Source: Desulfovibrionaceae bacterium
Lineage (GTDB): Bacteria; Desulfobacterota; Desulfovibrionia; Desulfovibrionales; Desulfovibrionaceae
Assembly: GCA_028689675.1 (NCBI GenBank)
Contig: JAQVCS010000001.1
Span: forward strand, 124,001-188,000
Direction of reading: 5' to 3'
DNA: 64,000 nt
Shown here: positions 37,543 to 46,526 of the stretch, one piece after another
Position numbering within the stretch: position 1 is the first letter of the stretch
Layout of the letters: each line of letters opens with the position of its first letter
Translations under genes and position numbers: made by a program
Notes under the pieces: model-generated
What the model saw: only the letters and a program-made list of their open reading frames with translations
The model's database searches: none
What the model was told of the DNA's origin: nothing

Positions 37543-38502
37543 ATGAGCAGTCAAAATAAAGGATTGGGGCGTGGCTTAAATGCCCTGTTTGATAACAGCC
37601 TTTCTGAAAAGGCCAGCACCAGCACCCAGCAGGAAGCCAGCCCAAATACGGTAAGCGCTCTAGCCTTGAGCAGCATTATTGCCAACCCCAATCAGCCGCG
37701 CCAGCATTTTAATGAAGCTGGCATTGCCGAATTGGCGCAGTCTATTCGTGAGCAAGGCATTATTCAGCCCATTATTGTGCGCCCTGCCCCCAATGGGCAA
37801 GGCTATCAAATTGTGGCTGGCGAAAGGCGCTACCGTGCGGCTACCATGGCCGGCTTGAATGAAGTGCCCGTGGTGGTGCATGACTATACTGATGAAGAGG
37901 TCATGCTTGCGGCACTTATTGAAAACGTGCAGCGTGAAGACTTGAACCCCGTGGAAGAAGCCCGCGCCATTGCTGCCCTGAAAAATGAAATGCACATCAC
38001 GCAGGAAGATTTGGCCGCTAAACTTGGCAAAAGCCGCTCGGCCGTGGCCAATGCCCTGCGCCTGCTGCAACTGGAAGCTGCCGCCCTTAATGACCTTGAG
38101 CAAGGCAGGCTGAGCGCTGGCCATGCCCGTGCCCTGCTCAGCATAGACGGCGCTGCCCCGCGCGAAATTTTGCGCGTTGCTATTATGGAATATAACCTTT
38201 CGGTGCGTGATACTGAAGAAGCCGCCGCCTGCTGGAAAAAGACACAGGCCTTCCCTTGGGCTGTCACCCAGCCAACAAAGGCTGGTGCCACAGAAAACAG
38301 GCGCAAAAAATCAAGCCTGCTCAAATCATTGCAGCAGCGCTTGAATGAAAAACAATTATGCAAAATAAGCCTGAGCGGCACAGAAGAAAAAGGGAAAATC
38401 ACGCTGAATTATACTAATCCCGAACAATTAGCACGCATTATAGCGCAATTGGGGCTTGCTGAAGAAGAGCTTGGCATTGCTGAGCAGGAAAAAACTGAAT
38501 AA
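37543..38502 (+). CDS. parB: Chromosome-partitioning protein ParB/Spo0J
   Basis: The 319-residue protein has the ParB layout: N-terminal KGLGRGLNALF, the CTPase/nuclease-like domain with NPNQPRQHF, GERRYRAATMAG and ENVQREDLNPVEEARA, and the helix-turn-helix QEDLAAKLGKSRSAVANALRLL (near residue 155), then a C-terminal dimerisation region. ParB loads at parS, spreads with CTP and recruits SMC. AAGGAGG lies six bases before the ATG at 37543. Upstream it shares a short divergent gap with the zinc-ribbon gene. Confidence 0.95.
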   Translation: MSSQNKGLGRGLNALFDNSLSEKASTSTQQEASPNTVSALALSSIIANPNQPRQHFNEAGIAELAQSIREQGIIQPIIVRPAPNGQGYQIVAGERRYRAATMAGLNEVPVVVHDYTDEEVMLAALIENVQREDLNPVEEARAIAALKNEMHITQEDLAAKLGKSRSAVANALRLLQLEAAALNDLEQGRLSAGHARALLSIDGAAPREILRVAIMEYNLSVRDTEEAAACWKKTQAFPWAVTQPTKAGATENRRKKSSLLKSLQQRLNEKQLCKISLSGTEEKGKITLNYTNPEQLARIIAQLGLAEEELGIAEQEKTE

Positions 38503-38587
38503 TAAAGCTTCAACCGCACACAAGCCATAAGTGTGACTAAAAAATAAGCTTCATCAATACAGCACAAGCCAGCTCACAGCTGTACAA

Positions 38588-38718
38588 TGAAGAGTAAAGA
38601 GCCGCTTTCCCCAATATGTACGCTCTGATAACGGCAGCGAATTTACCAGCTCCGCCGTCAAAAAATGGTTCTCAGTAAGCGGTACTGAAGGATTATATGT
38701 GGAAAATGGACAAAGAAT
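38588..38718 (+). mobile_element. Fragment of an IS3-type transposase (DDE core)
   Basis: The frame beginning near 38588 reads RVKSRFPQYVRSDNGSEF and continues TSSAVKKWFSVSGTEGLYVE. This matches the second aspartate block of rve-type transposases (RSDNGxEF, then AVRxWL and TLYIEPG). It ends without the catalytic glutamate segment. It is a decayed piece 85 bases after parB and marks the left edge of the acquired segment. Confidence 0.75.
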
Positions 38719-38745
38719 AAACACACAACAACTACGGAAATACTC

Positions 38746-39363
38746 TCAATTTGATTGGTACAGGGTATGGGGACTGGACATGCCATGCCGTGAAAATTGA
38801 AGTAAGTCAGTGTACTCCCCCGTATCTGCACGACGCAATGCCGACAGATAAGCAGAGCGCATTGTTCCTGACTCAACAAGAGAATGCGTGCCCCATGAAA
38901 AGACGGGTTGCCCCAATCGTTCAGCCAGTAAGTCTGCCATAATACGTGAGTGCCGCCCGTTGCCATTGCAAAAAGGGTGGATGCTCACAAGGCGATGGTG
39001 AAAGCGCACGGCAATTTCATCTTCTGCATACGATCGGTATTGTATTTGGATTTTGACATCCTCAAGAAGATTGAAAAACGAGGAGCGTATTTGTTCCCAT
39101 GGGACACCAATATTTTTATTGCTAGAGCGGAAAGCCCCTGCCCACTTCCATGTTTCGGAAAACATTTTTTTGTGTAGGTCGCATAAGAATTTGATTGTTA
39201 AAATATCCTGCTTTTTTTGCCTTTTCGCCCAGCGCATTCCGTTCAGGATATTCATTTGTTCCCATTGGTTTAACTCTGCTTGAGTAGTAATGTGTTTTGG
39301 AAGTAAGCCAGCGCATTCATCGGCATCAAGGGGCGTTGCTCCTTCGGGATAGCTCAATTTCAT
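38746..39363 (-). CDS. Fic-domain protein, mobile mystery protein B
   Basis: The 205-residue protein matches mobile mystery protein B (TIGR02613): KLSYPEGATPLDADECAGL at the start and the Fic motif HPFCNGNGRHSR near residue 130. Fic enzymes transfer AMP or other groups to target proteins and can be toxins or regulators. Family members occur with protein A on mobile DNA. I chose ATG 39363, which overlaps the stop of gene A by four bases (ATGA). The last 15 or so residues, after LLQFSR, appear to be extra and may read into old transposon sequence. Confidence 0.88.
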   Translation of the reverse strand: MKLSYPEGATPLDADECAGLLPKHITTQAELNQWEQMNILNGMRWAKRQKKQDILTIKFLCDLHKKMFSETWKWAGAFRSSNKNIGVPWEQIRSSFFNLLEDVKIQIQYRSYAEDEIAVRFHHRLVSIHPFCNGNGRHSRIMADLLAERLGQPVFSWGTHSLVESGTMRSAYLSALRRADTGEYTDLLQFSRHGMSSPHTLYQSN

Positions 39364-39815
39364 TGCCACAATTCCCTTGGTTTATTTTGCAGTTCTTCAG
39401 CTAACTCTTTGATTTGCTGGTTTATTTCCTGTAAATCAACCTGTTGTGCTTCCATCGCCATATTGTGTTGAACTCTGTTAATTTGTTCTTGAGCTACCTT
39501 GAGGGCTTGTTGTTTGAGCGTATCGGATAATGGTTGGCGAGGAACAAGAGCATAGAGCACATCACAGTCCAGCCCATTTGCTAATTTTTTTAGTGAGCTC
39601 AGGGTTATTGTGTCTGCTTTTTCTGAGTCTTCCAGCCGACGCACCGCTGAATCCGTAAGCTGAACTTGTTCGCCCAAAAAACGAGAAGACATACCTAAGG
39701 CTTGACGAATAGAGCGAATCCATCCGTCTGCTGGTCTTTGTGGCAGAGGCCTATTGCGCCACTGCTCAAGGCTTTTTTCCATTTGCCTTAGCTTGAGCTT
39801 TTTTAACTGTTTCAT
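39360..39815 (-). CDS. HTH protein, mobile mystery protein A
   Basis: The 151-residue protein matches mobile mystery protein A (TIGR02612): WIRSIRQALGMSSRFLGEQ at residues 33-51, then a Xre-like helix-turn-helix (VQLTDSAVRRLEDSE, TLSSLKKLANGLDCDVLYALVP). It is thought to act as the DNA-binding partner, perhaps an antitoxin, of the Fic protein B encoded just downstream with translational coupling. AGGA lies about eleven bases before the ATG. A 9-bp inverted repeat at 39819-39857 overlaps the ribosome site and looks like its operator. Confidence 0.88.
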   Translation of the reverse strand: MKQLKKLKLRQMEKSLEQWRNRPLPQRPADGWIRSIRQALGMSSRFLGEQVQLTDSAVRRLEDSEKADTITLSSLKKLANGLDCDVLYALVPRQPLSDTLKQQALKVAQEQINRVQHNMAMEAQQVDLQEINQQIKELAEELQNKPRELWQ

Positions 39816-39818
39816 GAG

Positions 39819-39857
39819 TTATACATCCTGTTTTATATGTAAAAACATGATGTATAA
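39819..39857. promoter_or_regulatory. Inverted repeat, probable operator of the mobile mystery operon
   Basis: TTATACATC and GATGTATAA form a perfect 9-bp inverted repeat with 21 bases between the arms. It lies just upstream of gene A, and a minus-strand TTGACA starts 10 bases beyond it, so binding here could block transcription. Confidence 0.65.
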
Positions 39858-40080
39858 GGAATGTTTTGTCAACTATTTTGTGAGTTTTTATGCTTGTTTT
39901 TTGTATAAAGATATCTGCAGCAATGATTTCTCTTTTTTAATTTAAATTTTTTTTATACATTTAAAGCATAAATTATTTCTGGAGATATTGCAGACAAACT
40001 GCCCTGCTCCCCTATAGTTGCTCCAGACAAAATGAGAGGGTATATGAGGACTGGACAATGTAAAAGAACACCAAACAGCA

Positions 40081-40136
40081 AAGCCCTGTATTTGAGTACA
40101 CTGAAAACAGATTACTCACGCACAGGGCTTTTATTT
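40081..40136 (+). terminator. Hairpin with T-rich tail downstream of the sensor kinase
   Basis: AAGCCCTGT pairs with ACAGGGCTT, with an inner GAGTA/TACTC stem, followed on the plus strand by TTATTT. It lies 85 bases past the kinase stop. The T tail points to the plus strand, so its role for the minus-strand kinase is uncertain. Confidence 0.45.
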
Positions 40137-40219
40137 ACCCCTCTGCTTTTGGATATTTCCGCAAGCAATATGCTTTTTCTATACCCAAAATACAGTAAGG
40201 CATGCTACCACGACTTAGG

Positions 40220-43200
40220 TTATTTCAGTTTACTGGCATCTCGCACAGCCTTTGCGATGGCATCTATGGTGATCGGTTTAGCAATGTGTCCATTCATTCC
40301 GCTATCAAGGCTGTTTTGAATATCTTGGGTGAAGGCATTGGCAGTCATGGCGAGAATTGGAATTGTCTTTGCCTGTGGATGCACACTTTGCCGAATGGCT
40401 TTTGCTGCCTCATAGCCATTCATAACAGGCATCTGAATATCCATAAAGATAATGTTATAGGTATTCTTTTCGCTTTGTACAAATTTATCGTAAGCGATGG
40501 CGCCATTTGCCGCCGTATCTATCGTTGCGCCAAACTTTTCCAGCAGACGTTTGGCTACCACGGTATTTACCGGATGATCCTCCACCAGCAGCACTCGCAA
40601 ATCACTAAAATCCACATCTGCCGCAGAGTCTTCTACCGTTTTTGCGGGGTGCTGGAATCCAGCCGCCTGATTCTCTTTGCCAAGCCGCATAGGTACACGT
40701 ACTGTAAAGGTAGAGCCTTTGCCCACCTCGCTGTCCACGCAGACAGTACCGCCCTTGGATTCCACAATGCTTTTAACAATGGGCAGCCCCAACCCGCTTC
40801 CAAGATACTTCTCGTCTGTCTCCAGCTGCTTAAACGGCTGAAAAATTATTTCCAGTTTGTCTTTCGGAATACCAATACCGCTGTCCGACACTGAAAATAT
40901 CAGGGTGATATACTGCGGGTTCTGATTAGATTCCTCGCAGGCTTCCAGCCTAATTTCGCTATTATTCGGCGAGAACTTGGAGGCATTGTTAAGTAGGTTA
41001 AGCAGCACACGTTTCAGGCGCACCACATCTCCCACAACATACCGATGTGTTATATTATTTTTTACCACAAGTTTTTGCTGCTTTTTGGCAAGCACTGCAG
41101 CAGTCATGTCTACAACATCTTTACATTCTGTGTCACAGTCAAAGGGTTCTGTTGCCATCACCATAGTGCCGCTTTCAATTTGGGACATATCCAATACATT
41201 GTTAATAATGCGCAGCAGCAGCTTGGAAGAAGAATCAATAACCTCAATATTTTCAAGAACCCGCTGCTTGTCATCAATCTCCTTTTTGCTGAGTTCCGTC
41301 ATACCAATAATGGCATTCATCGGGGTGCGGATATCGTGGCTCATGCGGGAAAGAAACTCTGCCTTCGCCTTGTTCGCCCGTTCGGAGGAGGTGAGGGCAT
41401 GAGCCAAGGCTTCATTTTTCTTTTGCTCCTCTGCCAGCATTTCGGTCACATCCGTGCGCACAAAGCCAATGTGTTCCAGCTGTTTATCAATGTAAAAAAC
41501 CTGTATTTTTTTTGTATGTAGTTGTTCGCCTTCAAAAATGCGATAGTAGAACCAGTAGCTATCCTTCGATTTCAGGCTCTCTAACATATAGGGATAGGAA
41601 AGCTTTTCCATGCATTCCCGTGTGGAGCTCTCATCTGCGAGTTTGCTTGCATGCTGCTTATTGGCTATGCTAAAAACACCGCTTTGTGGCGGAATATCTA
41701 CCAAGTCATAACGGCTGCTAATCATCGTGAAGACATCCTGACGGATATCCACATCAACCATAAAATCGCTGTACTTTTGCAGGCCAACCGTGACAGCCTT
41801 TTTGTAAATGATTTCGTCGGTCATATCTGTCATGTTGAAAAATCCGGTCAATTCCTCTGTTCCCGGCTTTTTCAGCACGTCGATTGTCATTTCCACATAC
41901 CTGAAATAGCTTTTGTCCACCAAAATTGTGCACTGTAAGCTTTGCCGCGCGATGCCCTTGGCATAAGCACGAATTAATGGCTCTACCAAAAATTTGTCGA
42001 GCAGCTCCTGCTTTTGTTCTTCACCGTCCACAATTGTTGAAAGGTTAATAAAGAACGCATCCCTGTCATTTTTATATTGAGCCAAATAGTTAACATTGTC
42101 CCACGAGGTCATCCCTACCAACTGATTGTGTGTGATACTGCAGTACCCTGATAACAAGATGTTTTCTTTCGGAACATTGCGATACGTCTCCAATGCTTCC
42201 AAATACTGCTTTTCCAGCTCTATCTGCTTGGAAATATTCACGCCAGTACCGATGGCCTTAGTGGGCTTTCCGCCCTTGTCAAAGATCACTGTGTAGTGAA
42301 CTTTGTGATAGGCATATTCCCCGATTTCAGGAAGGAATATCCTCATCTTTGCCGACACCGTTTTTTCACCACTGTGCAGCTTGCGATACATCTCATAGAC
42401 GGCGGGTGCATCGTCCTTATAAATTGTTCCCATTTGAAGCAAGCTTTCCGGGACATTGGGAATAATCGACGTCAATCCATAATTCATACCCGTTGTGGTA
42501 GTGCGGGTAATGGTGTGATTGCCAATGTCATAAATCCACGCTTCAATGCCCGTTTGTACCGCCGTAATGGCAAGCTGCTGCTCCAGTGATTTCAGCTCAT
42601 CAATAGTCTCAGCAGTTGCCACTGCCCAAAATGGACGGTTCTTTTCATCAACTAATGTCGTGAAGCGTACCCGTTTCCAAACGGTTTCTCCGCTAATATC
42701 CACCGTTTTAATGTCGGCAGATACAGTAGTCTTGCCTGCTTTTACCGCATCAATGAGCCTTTGATACTGCTCAATACTTTCCAGCGCTATAACACCAGAA
42801 TCGTAAATGCTTTGCGGATAGTTTTCAAGAATAGTCGCTAGCTTATATTCTGTGGTTGATACATCATTTAAATACGCCTTGTTATTTTGAATGTCATATT
42901 CCCAATATGCAAGCCCAGCGTGAGAGATGGCGGCAGACAGCTTCTCCTGCGTTTGAGAAAGAGCCAGCTCGGCCTTTTTCTGCTCAGTAATATCCACGAA
43001 AGTGCAGTAGAAGTATTTTTCCGCTGCGTCATCAATTAAAAGCTCTGCATGAATAGAAATCCATTTAATACTGCCATCCTTACAAATGAGGCGGTTTTCG
43101 TTATGAACTGTTGTGTTGTTTTTCAGCTGCGCCAAGATTTTGTCCGCCATGATGGCGCCATCTTCAGGGTAAATTACGCCAGACATTTTATTATGGAACA

Positions 43201-45253
43201 GCGTATTGAATTCCTCACGGGTGTAGCCCAAAAAGCGGAAGAGGCCGTCGTTTGCAAAAATCACATCCCAGTCGGCATTGAAACGGCACTTAAATACTGC
43301 GCCCGGAATGGTATTATACAAAAGTTCCATCTCTCTGGTGGCTTGCTCCGCTGCCTGCTTTGCTTTAATTTCCTTATCTATGTTTGTATAAATGGCATAG
43401 TAAAAGACTTGGTTGCTTTGATCGACAACACGGCTTGCGCGAGTATTCACCCAGAAATATTCACCACGGCTATTGCAGATACGATACGTTGCGTTGAAGG
43501 ATTCTCCGCTATGCATACCCTCAGCGACAATATTTAATACACGCTCATAGTCATCAGGATGAACTCCAGCCATGGCATTGCTTTGATACACCGACATAAG
43601 CCTTTCTTGTGTGTCTCCCACCATCTCACAAAATTGATCGCTTATGTAGATAGGCACTATACTATCATCACCTACACGCATCTTCACAACGCCGCCGGGA
43701 ATATTATCCACAATAGTCTGCATCTCACTGCTCATTTCCGCCAGCTGCTGTTGCGTTTTTTTTGCCTCGGTAATATCGGTGAGATATTCAATATGCGCAT
43801 TGCGTCCTGCCCAATTGATGATGCGACCCTGTGTCATGAAATAGCGACCGGAAAGCGGCTCGTATACCTCGCGTGACTGGTTCTCGAAGGACTCTCCGCG
43901 TTGATTGCGGCAGAAGTCGCAGGGCTTGTCTTGTCCCAGCAGGTACTTATAACAGCACTGGCCTTCATAGTGTGAATCTGTCTTTTTATAAATAGACAGT
44001 GCCTCATGGTTGGCATACAACAGCTCCCGCGTATTATCGTCTGTAACAATAATGGCAACACCAGAGTTTTCCACTACATTGCCAAGAAGCTCTCGCATTT
44101 GAGGCATTTCTGAAAAAACAGCATGAATGATTGGGCAGCCGTTCTTTGTAGCTGCACGCTTATAGCTACCATTAATCCAGACAGTGTGCCCAGAGACATG
44201 CACAACACGAAAATCCACAGATACTGTTTCATCACTTTTTGACACCTTGTCTAGTGCCTGTAATACTTTATCAGTATCGCCCTCATAAATTGCGCTTGTA
44301 ACGCGGGATTCCACTTGGTTTTTATATTCCTCTTGTGTCATCCCCACGATTTTGGCCAAGCCCTGAGACTGGTAGAGCACTTTGCAATCGTCATTTTCCA
44401 GCTGGTACAGAGCAACGCCGCCCGGCATAGAATTGACGAGGTTATCCAGCTGAACCTGTTTTTGATGTTCTTCCGTTATATCATAGCAAACCGAAAGGAC
44501 AATATCTTTGCCATTCTCCGACATAGTTTTGCGCCCAATGTCGTGTACCCAGATATAGCTACCGTTCTGCTTACGCATCCGGTAATCTACAGTATACTGG
44601 TTTGACGTCAAAAGCTGACGTTCTATCGCTTCCTCTACAGATAGACGGTCGTCGGGATGTATACTGTTGGAAACAAAGCCGTCAATATCCGAAGAGAACT
44701 CCGCTTCCGTTGCATAGCCAAGATAGTGTAGCAATCGCTCATCAATAAAATACAGGGGAAAACCAGACTTCAAATAGCAGCCCATCATGCCGCCAGACAT
44801 GGTGGAAAAGACAAGCTCCCGCTTTTCGCGGGCGATCTTCTCCCGTCCCTTGGCAAGGGGGTAGTATTCGTCTGGCTGCTGCGCTTCATCCGCCACAGAA
44901 AAGTGCATGGTGCAGAGCTTTAAAACACCATCTTCCATACGGGAGGCGGCCGTGGCGCGCAGCGCAACACTTACCCCCTCATTTTCCATATTCATTTTTA
45001 TAAAGGCAACACCTGAATCTTTGCTGATGGGTACATACGTCTCATCGAAAACAGAAATCTGGTATGGTGTAGGCAGCCTCTCAATTTCATCGTGCACATA
45101 CGCGTGTGCTTCGGCGAGCCCGTGCACATCTTCATGATCGGAAGTGCCGAACCAACAAATATCTTCGGTCAGAATGGAGAGTGCTTTCTCAGAATCTCTT
45201 TCTACAAAATCAAATGTACAAAAATCTTTTAATAGTTCAAGTGCATTTTTCAT
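40220..45253 (-). CDS. Multi-PAS hybrid sensor histidine kinase, cytoplasmic
   Basis: The 1677-residue protein has no membrane segments. It has an N-terminal NTF2/SnoaL-like domain (1-130), at least seven PAS domains in series (about 150-1050) with recurring ends such as DITEEHQKQ, DITEAKKTQ and DITEQKKAE, and one or two diverged PAS-like parts. Then come HisKA with SHDIRTPMNAIIG (His near 1305), HATPase with DSGIGIPKDK and GSGLGLPIVKSI, and a receiver with FMDIQMP (Asp near 1604). PAS 3 has a cysteine group, CCYKYLLGQDKPCDFC. The start at 45253 has a perfect GGGGAGG. The lower GC and composition differ from neighbours and resemble clostridial kinases. No partner regulator is adjacent. Confidence 0.92.
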   Translation of the reverse strand: MKNALELLKDFCTFDFVERDSEKALSILTEDICWFGTSDHEDVHGLAEAHAYVHDEIERLPTPYQISVFDETYVPISKDSGVAFIKMNMENEGVSVALRATAASRMEDGVLKLCTMHFSVADEAQQPDEYYPLAKGREKIAREKRELVFSTMSGGMMGCYLKSGFPLYFIDERLLHYLGYATEAEFSSDIDGFVSNSIHPDDRLSVEEAIERQLLTSNQYTVDYRMRKQNGSYIWVHDIGRKTMSENGKDIVLSVCYDITEEHQKQVQLDNLVNSMPGGVALYQLENDDCKVLYQSQGLAKIVGMTQEEYKNQVESRVTSAIYEGDTDKVLQALDKVSKSDETVSVDFRVVHVSGHTVWINGSYKRAATKNGCPIIHAVFSEMPQMRELLGNVVENSGVAIIVTDDNTRELLYANHEALSIYKKTDSHYEGQCCYKYLLGQDKPCDFCRNQRGESFENQSREVYEPLSGRYFMTQGRIINWAGRNAHIEYLTDITEAKKTQQQLAEMSSEMQTIVDNIPGGVVKMRVGDDSIVPIYISDQFCEMVGDTQERLMSVYQSNAMAGVHPDDYERVLNIVAEGMHSGESFNATYRICNSRGEYFWVNTRASRVVDQSNQVFYYAIYTNIDKEIKAKQAAEQATREMELLYNTIPGAVFKCRFNADWDVIFANDGLFRFLGYTREEFNTLFHNKMSGVIYPEDGAIMADKILAQLKNNTTVHNENRLICKDGSIKWISIHAELLIDDAAEKYFYCTFVDITEQKKAELALSQTQEKLSAAISHAGLAYWEYDIQNNKAYLNDVSTTEYKLATILENYPQSIYDSGVIALESIEQYQRLIDAVKAGKTTVSADIKTVDISGETVWKRVRFTTLVDEKNRPFWAVATAETIDELKSLEQQLAITAVQTGIEAWIYDIGNHTITRTTTTGMNYGLTSIIPNVPESLLQMGTIYKDDAPAVYEMYRKLHSGEKTVSAKMRIFLPEIGEYAYHKVHYTVIFDKGGKPTKAIGTGVNISKQIELEKQYLEALETYRNVPKENILLSGYCSITHNQLVGMTSWDNVNYLAQYKNDRDAFFINLSTIVDGEEQKQELLDKFLVEPLIRAYAKGIARQSLQCTILVDKSYFRYVEMTIDVLKKPGTEELTGFFNMTDMTDEIIYKKAVTVGLQKYSDFMVDVDIRQDVFTMISSRYDLVDIPPQSGVFSIANKQHASKLADESSTRECMEKLSYPYMLESLKSKDSYWFYYRIFEGEQLHTKKIQVFYIDKQLEHIGFVRTDVTEMLAEEQKKNEALAHALTSSERANKAKAEFLSRMSHDIRTPMNAIIGMTELSKKEIDDKQRVLENIEVIDSSSKLLLRIINNVLDMSQIESGTMVMATEPFDCDTECKDVVDMTAAVLAKKQQKLVVKNNITHRYVVGDVVRLKRVLLNLLNNASKFSPNNSEIRLEACEESNQNPQYITLIFSVSDSGIGIPKDKLEIIFQPFKQLETDEKYLGSGLGLPIVKSIVESKGGTVCVDSEVGKGSTFTVRVPMRLGKENQAAGFQHPAKTVEDSAADVDFSDLRVLLVEDHPVNTVVAKRLLEKFGATIDTAANGAIAYDKFVQSEKNTYNIIFMDIQMPVMNGYEAAKAIRQSVHPQAKTIPILAMTANAFTQDIQNSLDSGMNGHIAKPITIDAIAKAVRDASKLK

Positions 45254-45889
45254 TATATTGCCTCCCCAAACAAAATGACAGTGCCGTATAAACATCATTA
45301 AAGCAAAGATAACTCAGAAATATTTTATTATTGCTCTATATCTGTTACTTATTCTAATAATTTTTATGTCATAATTTTTTTAAATATCACTTTATAATTA
45401 TTATATATAAGCAATTTAACAGTTTAGTACATTATATGTTAAAAATATGACATCGCTTACTTATAGCAATATAATGTAATTTGTTATCATAATTAAATTG
45501 TTATACATAGTATTTACTAAAATTAATACAATAATATTTCATAAATAAATAGAATATTATAAATAAATATCTAAATGAAGCTCTTCATCATCAACAAAGC
45601 GTGCCTATATTTATCACGAATCAATGGGAATGGGGCTGCATGTACTCCAAGGTACGAATTATCTCTATTACCGTCAAGCCATCCAGCACCACATTCAGGG
45701 CATGCACCTGTATATTCCGCCCTATACTGTCAAAGAAAACTTCAAAATGACAAAAACAAATGCTTACACATAGTCAGCTATGGTTTCATTATTCGGACAG
45801 ATATACCACATTTTTTAGAAAGCATTCTTCCATGCCTCTTGGTTACGCTGTCAGCAACAAGCCTGCGTATACACGAGCATAGGGGAATT
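45254..45889. other. Very AT-rich stretch upstream of the kinase
   Basis: Bases 45299-45570 are extremely AT-rich and probably hold the kinase promoter. Between 45571 and 45729 a minus-strand frame reads EYTGACPECGAGWLDGN and ends at a stop; it looks like a fragment of a zinc-finger protein, possibly another decayed element. No intact gene is supported. Confidence 0.5.
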
Positions 45890-46454
45890 GCCCTTCAAGG
45901 CGAAATAAGAAGGGTGTTATACAATTCTATCCATACTATGGTGAATTAAAGGGAATTTCTTGGAAATGGCAATCAATAGACGGAAGTTTGCGTAACGCCC
46001 TTTGAGCACAAGATACTGTTGGTTCAAACCCGACAGATCGAGGAAAAAATGAGACGAAGAGTCACATTCTCGTTGATGCATGTGGGGTGCCGTTGTCAAT
46101 AGTAGTGACAGGAGCAAATTGATATGATGCGAGTTAGCTTTTAACAGTTCTTCAGGGGAATATCAAAAACTATGATCACAATATATCTGAGAATCGTTGT
46201 GCAGATACTGCTTATACAGGAGTATTACAAGAACAACAGATCATAGTGAGTGGATACATCCCTTAAGTACAGTCATGAAAAGAAGAAAAAGAGACAAAGC
46301 GCGCCGATGGATAGGTAAAGTAACCCATTCATGATTTATAGGTTTAGAAAAATTTTAGTACGTTTTGAAAAATTAAAGTCCACCCATTTGGCTTTATTGC
46401 ACCGTACAGCAGCAATTATAGCCTTGCGGAAGGGGGGATTTATTTACAAATAAG
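45890..46454 (+). pseudogene. Decayed IS5-type transposase gene
   Basis: Pieces of an IS5/IS4-superfamily transposase can be read across stops and frameshifts. In order they are a RRNKKGV segment near 45900, WKWQSIDGSLRNAL, NPTDRGKNETKSHILVD, ACGVPLSIVVTGAN, DTAYTGVLQEQQ, RRWIGKVTHS and finally FRKILVRFEKLKSTHLALLH near 46345-46405. At least six in-frame stops and two frame changes interrupt it. It lies at the right edge of the acquired segment, 70 bases before the rsmB stop. Confidence 0.85.
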
Positions 46455-46526
46455 TTCTTATTGCTCTGCATAGTGAAGCAAAGCAGGCACATATCTGCCT
46501 GCATACTGTGCCTACAGCACCCTTAC

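Larger units (their letters stand above)
39816..40219. other. AT-rich gap upstream of the HTH/Fic pair
   Basis: These 404 bases hold the operator-like inverted repeat, a TTGACA box on the minus strand (39867-39872), a sequence at about 39992-40030 that resembles an IS3-type end, and a hairpin at 40081-40136. No gene is supported. Confidence 0.6.

Noticed and set aside
39992-40030. Possible IS3-type terminal repeat
   Set aside because: It resembles the C-rich ends of IS3-group elements, but no matching partner end was found, so I do not call an element.
45575-45949. 124-codon plus-strand frame in the AT-rich stretch
   Set aside because: No homology or ribosome site; it runs across a minus-strand CPECG fragment and into the decayed IS5 transposase, so it is chance.
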